Assembly (NCBI RefSeq): GCF_021698975.1
Contig: NZ_SSXA01000036.1
Location: 1-37,212, forward strand
DNA: 37,212 nt
Direction: 5' to 3'
DNA from: Blastococcus sp. KM273128
GTDB lineage: Bacteria > Actinomycetota > Actinomycetes > Mycobacteriales > Geodermatophilaceae
The notes beneath the pieces are model-generated. The model did no database searches and was not told the DNA's origin. It was given only the letters and a program-made list of their open reading frames with translations. Below are positions 32,346-37,212 of this stretch, piece by piece. The number at the start of each line of letters is the position of its first letter. Within the stretch, counting starts at the first letter, position 1. Made by a program: the position numbers and the translations under genes.

Positions 32346-33119
32346 TCATGCGTCTTCGGTGGCGGCCGCGGAGCGGCCGAGGTCTCGGTCTTTGAGCCGG
32401 TAGCTGTCGCCCTTGAGCGAGATGACCTCGGCGTGGTGGACCAGGCGGTCGATCATCGCGGCGGCGACGACCTCGTCGCCGAAGACCTCGCCCCAGCGGC
32501 CGAAGGGCTTATTGGAGGTGACGATCAACGAGGCCCGCTCGTAACGGCTGGAGACCAGCTGGAAGAACAGGTTGGCCGCCTCCGGTTCGAAGGGCACGTA
32601 GCCGACCTCGTCGACGACCAGCAGCGGGTAGCGGCCGAGCCGGCGCAGTTCGTCGTGCAGCCGGCCGGCGTGATGAGCCTCGGCGAGCCGGGTGACCCAC
32701 TCGGTGGCGGTGGCGAATAGCACCCGGTGGCCGGCCTGGCAGGCGCGGATCGCCAGTCCGGTGGCCAGGTGGGTCTTGCCGGTCCCGGGCGGGCCAAGGA
32801 GCAGCACGTTCTCCTTGGCGGTGACGAAGTCCAGGGTGCCCAGGTGCGCGACCAGGTCCCGCTTGAGGCCGCGGGCGTGGTCGAAGTCGAACTCCTCCAG
32901 GCTCTTGCGGGCCGGGAACCGGGCCGCGCGGATCCGTCCCTCACCGCCGTGGGACTCCCGCGCGGAGACCTCCCGCTGCAGGCAGGCGATGAGGAACTCC
33001 TCGTGCGACCAGGACTGCTCACGGGCGCGCTCGGCCAGCCGCGGCACCGCCTCCCGCAGCGTGGGCGCCTTCAGGGCGCGGGTCAGGAACGCCATCTCCG
33101 CGCCGAGATCCCGGCTCAT
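32346..33119 (-). CDS. istB: IS21-family helper ATPase IstB
   Basis: The 257-residue AAA+ ATPase is related to DnaC. The Walker A motif GPPGTGKT lies at 109-116 and Walker B YPLLVVDEVGY near 165. SLIVTSNKPFGRWGEVFGD (sensor 1 region) and an Arg/His-rich C-terminus (MIDRLVHHAEVISLKGDSYR) follow. IstB assembles on target DNA and stimulates the IstA transposase. Its ATG overlaps the istA stop (ATGA), so the two are translationally coupled. Length and motifs are complete. Confidence 0.95.
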   Translation of the reverse strand: MSRDLGAEMAFLTRALKAPTLREAVPRLAERAREQSWSHEEFLIACLQREVSARESHGGEGRIRAARFPARKSLEEFDFDHARGLKRDLVAHLGTLDFVTAKENVLLLGPPGTGKTHLATGLAIRACQAGHRVLFATATEWVTRLAEAHHAGRLHDELRRLGRYPLLVVDEVGYVPFEPEAANLFFQLVSSRYERASLIVTSNKPFGRWGEVFGDEVVAAAMIDRLVHHAEVISLKGDSYRLKDRDLGRSAAATEDA

Positions 33120-34369
33120 GCCACGCCTCCCGCGGCGGCGTCTTCGGTGAGGCCGAGGGCGGCGTCGTAGTCGCTCAGCGGTCGGATTTCCACCTCGCCG
33201 GCGGGCGGGGCCGGACGGAGCAGCCCGACCCGGGCCGCGCGCAACGCCTTGGCCGCGGTGACGTGCTCATCGGCGGAGATGGTCTGGTGGCGGGCCCAGG
33301 CTCGTTCGTGGTCGGCCACGACCCGGCCCTCGCAGAGCACCCGCACCCGGTGCAGGTCGGCGAGCACCTCAACCCGCCGGCCGATCACGGTCGGATGGAC
33401 GGAGTAGTCGTTGCCGTCCATCCGCACGTAGTGGTCCCGGGCCAGCCGCGTGCTGCTGCGCCAGCCCGTCGTCGGAGCGACCGGCGGCAGGGTGAGCATC
33501 CGCTCCCGGTCGGCGGCGATCCGGTCGGTCGGCGCGCACCCCAACGCCCGCCGGGTGCGGGTGTTCACCAGCCCCAGCCAGGCGGACATCTGCGCGTTGA
33601 AGTCGACCGGCCCGGTGAACGACCGGCCGGGCAGAAAGGATCGCTCCAGGTAGTCGTGGAGCCGCTCGACCAGGCCCTTGGCCTCCGGATCGGCCGGCCG
33701 GCAGATCAGCACTCTCGTGGCCAGGGTGCCGCGGAAGCCCTGGCACTCCGCGGTGAGCTCGCTGCGCCCGGCGCGCCAGCGGCCGACCGCACCCTCACCG
33801 TCCCAGACCAGCACCCGCGGCACCGCCCCGAGCCCGGCGAGCAGCTGCCACCAGCCGGCGAACAAGTCCTCCGCGTTCCGGGACGGAATGAGCACCGCGG
33901 CTGCCCAGCGGGAGTAGCCGCAGACCATTGTGAGCACCGGCAGCTGCTTGGCGGTGCGGCTCTGACCGTGCCCGACCGGCAGCGTGATCGGCGGGAACCA
34001 CAGATCGAACTGCGCGATCTCGCCGGCCACGTACTGGGTGCGCGACGCCGGATCGGGCGGCAGGTAGACCGGCCGCAGCTCGGCCACCCGCTTCTTCAGC
34101 ACGGTCATCGACCTGCTCCAGCCGATCCGTTCGGCGATCACCGTGGCCGGCATCGTCGGAAACGCCTGCAGCAGCTCCCGGATCCGCGGCTCGACCTCAT
34201 CGACGATCGACGGCTGACCGGCCCGCTCGTACTTCGGCGGCCCGTCGGCCCGCAGCGCCGTTCGCACCGTGTTCCGCGAGACGCCCAGCAGTCGCGCGAT
34301 CTGCTTGATCGGCAGCCCCTCGGCCCGATGCAGCCGACGGATCTCCGCCCAGTCCTCCACTGCCAGCAC
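33116..34369 (-). CDS. istA: IS21-family transposase IstA
   Basis: The 417-residue protein begins with a helix-turn-helix (IKQIARLLGVSRNTVRTALR, about 22-41) and a second DNA-binding region (AFPTMPATVIAERIGWSRSM). A DDE integrase core follows (about 115-260): the first Asp probably in AQFDLWFPP, the second in VLVWDGEGAVG, and the Glu in DPEAKGLVERLHDY. A beta-barrel-like C-terminal part (YVRMDGNDYSVHPTVIGRRV) completes the family pattern. It is upstream of istB in the standard order and appears intact. Confidence 0.95.
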   Translation of the reverse strand: MLAVEDWAEIRRLHRAEGLPIKQIARLLGVSRNTVRTALRADGPPKYERAGQPSIVDEVEPRIRELLQAFPTMPATVIAERIGWSRSMTVLKKRVAELRPVYLPPDPASRTQYVAGEIAQFDLWFPPITLPVGHGQSRTAKQLPVLTMVCGYSRWAAAVLIPSRNAEDLFAGWWQLLAGLGAVPRVLVWDGEGAVGRWRAGRSELTAECQGFRGTLATRVLICRPADPEAKGLVERLHDYLERSFLPGRSFTGPVDFNAQMSAWLGLVNTRTRRALGCAPTDRIAADRERMLTLPPVAPTTGWRSSTRLARDHYVRMDGNDYSVHPTVIGRRVEVLADLHRVRVLCEGRVVADHERAWARHQTISADEHVTAAKALRAARVGLLRPAPPAGEVEIRPLSDYDAALGLTEDAAAGGVA

Positions 34370-34408
34370 CTCGTCCCTCCCCGGCTCGGCTCGAGCCAGG
34401 GTCTCGGG

Positions 34409-34462
34409 AGGGGGTCAACTTTCGACCGTCGCGAGGGGGTCAGTTTTCAGGCGTCGTCGACA
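34409..34462 (-). repeat. IS21 right terminal repeat
   Basis: Read inwards from 34,462 it begins TGTCGACGACGCCTGAAAAC and has the blocks CTGACCCCCT and TTGACCCCCT separated by CGCGACGG. Its outer 37 bases are identical to the left end of the hybrid element at 21,767. Confidence 0.85.
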
Positions 34463-34520
34463 GCTGGCCGTGCGCTGGTGCTCGTGCCCCTCGTCTCAAC
34501 GGGGCTGCACTTCCTGCGGC

Positions 34521-34879
34521 GACGTGTCGTGACCGGTCGCGTCCACCGTGCCGTCGGGATGTGGCGGCGACCGGTCCTTTGGTGGCGTCGGCCGACTTAG
34601 AGCGAGCGCTTCCCGTCGCCGTTGTCATCCCCGCCGTAGACACCGTCGCGGTCCTCACCTCGATGTACTGCAGCTGAGGTGATGCCGGCGCTCGTCTGGA
34701 GAAGGCGCCGGAGCCTGCCTGTCTTCCGCGCTTCAGCGCCCTCCTCGGCGGTCCGGCCAGCGCAACGAGCGGCCGAAAGCGCTTAGGCGCGCAGGTGTGG
34801 GACGAGTCGTTACCCGACCGTGACAACTAAGCAGCTTCGTATTACCGTTCCGTCCGGTCCGACCGGGCCGTGCTCCTCA
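34521..34879 (+). other. Gene-free stretch with promoter of riboswitch 2
   Basis: No gene is supported in this stretch. Near its end, GTGACA (34,820-34,825) and TACCGT (34,843-34,848) are spaced by 17 bases and lie about 30 bases before the aptamer. They are comparable to the TTGTCA/TATCGT pair before riboswitch 1 and are the likely promoter for the M23 transcript. Confidence 0.4.
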
Positions 34880-35039
34880 CTCCGAGGACCTCGGACGGAC
34901 TCCGCCGAACCAGCCGCGCCGACCGGCCGGATGGACCGGGAACCCACCGATCCCTCGGGGTGAATCCTGGCCGCGCGCCTGCGTGCCCGCCAGGTAGGGC
35001 GCCTTCCAGCCCGAACCCGTCAGCTAACCCGGTAGGCGG
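34880..35039 (+). promoter_or_regulatory. c-di-AMP riboswitch (ydaO/yuaA type), copy 2
   Basis: All main consensus pieces are visible: GGGAACCCACCGATCC, GGGGTGAATCCTGG (34,957-34,970) and the hallmark CCCGTCAGCTAACCCGGTAG (35,017-35,036). A Shine-Dalgarno GGAGAG (35,050-35,055) and a TTG start (35,064) follow directly, so binding of c-di-AMP can plausibly control this gene's expression. This placement in front of an M23 hydrolase agrees with the known association of the class with actinobacterial cell-wall enzymes. Confidence 0.92.
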
Positions 35040-35063
35040 TCAGAAGAACGGAGAGCCGCCGTC

Positions 35064-36296
35064 TTGGCGACACTGCACAACAGCGCCTGCCGCACCCTGC
35101 TTGGTTCTGGCTCGGCGCACGCCCGGCTCCACCGCGGCCCGGCCCGTCGACTGCGCCGCCTTCTGGTCCCCGCCGTGGCGGTCGCGGTGGTGCTCGTCGG
35201 CGTGGGGTCGCCGTCCGCGCTCGCGGCGGCCATCGCCGCCGGCCAGGGCCGGCCCGCCGGTGACGGACTCACTGCCGAGATCGAGCGGATCAACCAGCGC
35301 CTGGCGACCGCCGACGAGCAGTTGCAGCGAGCGACCATCGAGGCCGAGGCCACCGCGGAGGCATCCCGTGCCGCGCAGGCCGATCTCACGGCGGCCCAGT
35401 CGGCCGCGGCGGCGGCCACCGCCGAGCTGGAGGCCGCGCAGGCGGCCGCCGCGCAGGCCCAGGACGACGTCGCCGCGCTCGGGCGGGAGGCGTTCATGGG
35501 ATCCGCCCCCCTCGGCGATGCTGGCGTGTTGCTCGATGCGGCCGGTCCGGAGGAGGTGCTGCAGCGCGCCGCCACCATGGACCTGCTCGGCGAGGACCGT
35601 GCCGCGCGCCTGGAGGCGTCCGAGGCCGTTCGGCAGCGGCAGGAGGAACTCGACCGCGCGGCGCGGGCCGCGGTCGCCGAGCGCGACGCGGCCGCGCGCG
35701 CCGCGGCTGATGCCGACGCGGCAGCCGGCACCCAGCTGGCGGCATCGCAGCAGGCCTACGACGCGGCAGCCGCCGAGAAGGCCGTCCTGGAGCAGCGGCT
35801 CAAGGATGCCGAGACCCGGCTGCTCGCCGCCCGGGGCGCCACCGATCCGAGCGCCGCCTTCGAACAGCAGCAGCGCAGCCGGCTCGCCCAGGCGAGCGCC
35901 GGCGCGGGTGCGCTCGTGGACGGCCGGGTCACCTCCTGCTATGGCACCCGCTGGGGCACGAACCACAACGGCATCGACATCGCCGCCTCTATCGGCACGC
36001 CCATCTTCGCTCCCGACGGCGGTGTGGTCCTGCAGGCCGGCCCCGCCAACGGGTTCGGTCTGGCCGTCTACATCCAGCACCCCGACGGCACGATCACCGT
36101 GTACGGCCACATCAACCAGTACTTCGTCACCGCCGGCCAGATCGTGACCGCCGGCCAGCAGATCGCCGAGGTGGGCAATCGGGGCCAGTCCACCGGCCCG
36201 CACCTGCACATCGAGACGCACACCGGCGGGCTGTACCAGAACCGGGTCAACCCCGCTCCGTGGCTGGGCGCGCGCGGAATCAGCCTCGGCTGCTGA
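35064..36296 (+). CDS. Secreted M23 (LytM) metallopeptidase under c-di-AMP riboswitch control
   Basis: The 410-residue protein starts at a TTG 8 bases after GGAGAG. A leader (about 28-55) precedes a long Ala/Glu/Arg coiled-coil (about 68-275) and a LytM domain (about 283-410). All zinc-site residues are present: H301 and D305 (TNHNGIDI), H349 (YGHINQYF), and H380 and H382 (GPHLHIET). It should cleave peptidoglycan cross-bridges outside the cell. The riboswitch couples its level to c-di-AMP, the signal for turgor and wall state. It is a close paralogue of the protein at 28,352 and shares the C-terminal Cys (GISLGC) and an internal SCYG/SCFG cysteine, perhaps forming a disulfide. Confidence 0.93.
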   Translation: MATLHNSACRTLLGSGSAHARLHRGPARRLRRLLVPAVAVAVVLVGVGSPSALAAAIAAGQGRPAGDGLTAEIERINQRLATADEQLQRATIEAEATAEASRAAQADLTAAQSAAAAATAELEAAQAAAAQAQDDVAALGREAFMGSAPLGDAGVLLDAAGPEEVLQRAATMDLLGEDRAARLEASEAVRQRQEELDRAARAAVAERDAAARAAADADAAAGTQLAASQQAYDAAAAEKAVLEQRLKDAETRLLAARGATDPSAAFEQQQRSRLAQASAGAGALVDGRVTSCYGTRWGTNHNGIDIAASIGTPIFAPDGGVVLQAGPANGFGLAVYIQHPDGTITVYGHINQYFVTAGQIVTAGQQIAEVGNRGQSTGPHLHIETHTGGLYQNRVNPAPWLGARGISLGC

Positions 36297-36372
36297 CCCG
36301 AACAGGCCGTGAGGTTGCTGAATTTCGAGCAGGTGCGGGAACTCCAGGGCCGTCGGCGACGACTAATGAGCT

Positions 36373-37101
36373 GTGACTGACTTCTTCTCCTTTCGCTTCA
36401 GCCGACGGGCCGCGACCGTGGCGGTGTGCACGCTCGGTCTCCTCTTCGCGGGCGTGGCCCCGGCTAATGCCCACGTCGAAGCCGCCGCCGAGGGTGCACA
36501 GGCCGGCACCGGGCCGGTGACGGTTTCCTTCCTCGCGGAGGCCGAGTCGACCACCGCCGGGATCGTCGGGGTGAAGGCGCAGCTGCCCGCGGGAATTCCA
36601 CCGGCGTCCGTCTCGCTGGCCTCCGGCCCGCCCGGCTGGGTCCTGACGGCCACCCCCGACGGCTACGAGGTGAGCGGCCCGGACATCGGACCGGGGGTCG
36701 ATCTGAAGTACGGCATCACCATCGCGATGCTGCCGCGGGATACGACGGAGCTGCCGTTCAAGACCCTGCTGCGCTACTCCGACGGCCGTGAGGACGCCTG
36801 GATCGAGCTGCCCACCGACGCCAATCCCGACCCCGAGCAGCCGGCACCGGCCATCACCGTCGCTCCGGCGCCTCCTGCTCCGACGACGACGGCGCCGAGC
36901 TCTCCGGCCGCCACTGCGACAGCTGCCAGCCCGTCGGCCGGGGCGGACACGCCCTCGGCCGCCCCGCAGGAGGCGGCGGCTGCGACGGCCGAGGACTTCT
37001 CGGCCACCGGGTGGATCGTCGCCGGGGTGGTTGTCGTGGCTCTGGCGCTCGCCGGACTGCTGTGGTTCTGGCGACGACGCGCCTCGAGCCAGCGCGGATG
37101 A
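36373..37101 (+). CDS. YcnI-like DUF1775 copper-binding membrane-anchored protein
   Basis: The 242-residue protein starts at a GTG. A signal peptide ends at PANA, leaving His34 as mature N-terminal residue (HVEA). In YcnI proteins this His and its free amino group bind Cu2+. The DUF1775 domain follows (about 34-150, with AQLPAGIPPASVS, GPPGWVLTATPDGYEVSG and LPFKTLLRYSDGREDAWIEL). A 60-residue Pro/Ala/Thr-rich stalk then leads to a C-terminal anchor helix (WIVAGVVVVALALAGLLWFW) with a basic tail. It stands alone; the CopC/CopD and SCO partners often beside it are not in the window. Confidence 0.88.
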   Translation: MTDFFSFRFSRRAATVAVCTLGLLFAGVAPANAHVEAAAEGAQAGTGPVTVSFLAEAESTTAGIVGVKAQLPAGIPPASVSLASGPPGWVLTATPDGYEVSGPDIGPGVDLKYGITIAMLPRDTTELPFKTLLRYSDGREDAWIELPTDANPDPEQPAPAITVAPAPPAPTTTAPSSPAATATAASPSAGADTPSAAPQEAAAATAEDFSATGWIVAGVVVVALALAGLLWFWRRRASSQRG

Positions 37102-37192
37102 CGAGCCGCTGAGGGATCGGTAGCGTGGCGCAGCGTTGAACTTCGCGGATCTTGTGAGGTGATGGCGGCAACTTGATTGAGGAGTAGCCGCT

Positions 37193-37212
37193 GTGTCGAT
37201 CACTACCCTGGC
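37193..37212 (+). CDS. Possible start of the next gene (partial)
   Basis: A GTG at 37,193 lies 9 bases after GAGGAG and is followed by six open codons (GTG TCG ATC ACT ACC CTG) to the window edge. The strong ribosome binding site is the only evidence. The product cannot be identified. Confidence 0.35.

Larger units (their letters stand above)
32287..34462 (-). mobile_element. Complete IS21-family insertion sequence (istA-istB)
   Basis: The 2,176-bp element has long imperfect terminal inverted repeats of about 54 bp, each with the TGTC(A/G)ACGACG tip and two TTGACCCCCT-type blocks (32,287-32,340 and 34,409-34,462). A perfect 5-bp duplication GCTGG flanks it (32,282-32,286 and 34,463-34,467). 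Both genes are intact and overlap by ATGA. It should be functional. Its ends are almost identical to those of the hybrid element at 21,767-23,095, so it could mobilise that unit. Confidence 0.92.
31881..34520 (+). pseudogene. ccsB pseudogene split by an IS21-family element
   Basis: Four pieces match the intact CcsB in order. At 31,881-31,955, TLSDILSSDTVVIYAIAALA corresponds to residues 9-28. At about 32,072-32,140, HAGVLISHSMAIGRVP corresponds to 95-110. At 32,219-32,286, LIGLYLF then PLIAALRCD corresponds to 156-175. At 34,478-34,520, beyond the IS, LVPLVSTGLHFL corresponds to 315-325. With the IS and one GCTGG copy removed, the sequence after the third piece reads TGGCTGGCCGTGCGC, matching WLAVH of CcsB, so the IS landed inside the decayed gene. 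Frameshifts and a large internal deletion, which removes WGWDPKETW, show it was already dead. Confidence 0.75.

Noticed and set aside
36280..37203. A 307-codon minus-strand frame opposite the YcnI-like gene
   Set aside because: The plus-strand protein has a signal peptide, DUF1775 domain and anchor. The antisense frame is Arg/Gly-rich without domains.

Overview
The window is GC-rich throughout and has the codon use, GTG/TTG starts and gene content of a high-GC actinobacterium. A Geodermatophilaceae-type genome (Blastococcus, Modestobacter or Geodermatophilus) is my best guess, but only from protein flavour: several secreted alanine-rich peptidoglycan hydrolases, two c-di-AMP riboswitches, a flagellar FliL and a System II cytochrome c maturation set. 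No database was searched.

Layout. 1-1,170: chromosomal backbone (end of an unknown gene, an AraC/VOC pair and tRNA-Ala(GGC)). 1,178-4,900: an integrated element at the tRNA, with a tyrosine integrase facing the tRNA, an excisionase-like HTH protein, a DUF433/DUF5615 toxin-antitoxin pair fused by an apparent one-base insertion, a cluster of GTCAC/GTGAC repeats and a small zinc-ribbon protein. 5,080-6,450: a c-di-AMP (ydaO-type) riboswitch followed by a secreted M15-like (HxxGxAxD...HxH) protein. 6,590-8,060: a frameshifted IS1380-type transposase. 8,080-15,890: a metal-homeostasis block with a P1B-4-like metal ATPase and its CmtR-like repressor, a divergent SmtB-like repressor plus CDF exporter, a Ca2+/cation exchanger operon and a decayed ZIP transporter. 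16,016-21,373: cytochrome c maturation (resB, a TlpA-like thioredoxin, ccsB) with an apolipoprotein N-acyltransferase homologue whose catalytic Cys is Ser.

21,767-23,095 is a hybrid mobile element: IS21-type terminal repeats and a perfect 5-bp target duplication, but an IS30-type transposase inside. 23,137-30,817 holds two NlpC/P60 proteins, a DUF3105-DUF305 pair, membrane proteins and an M23 protein that lacks a zinc-ligand His. 31,067-34,520 is a graveyard: a CDF remnant, an orphan fliL and a ccsB pseudogene into which a complete IS21-family element (istA/istB) has inserted with a GCTGG target duplication. 34,820-37,212 has a second c-di-AMP riboswitch directly in front of an intact M23 hydrolase, then a YcnI-like copper protein.

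Together the intact genes point to extracytoplasmic metal (zinc/cadmium/cobalt-type and copper) handling, cytochrome c biogenesis and cell-wall remodelling under c-di-AMP control, in a stretch shaped by repeated insertion and decay. Several frameshifts lie in C/G runs, so read errors must be excluded before those genes are called dead.
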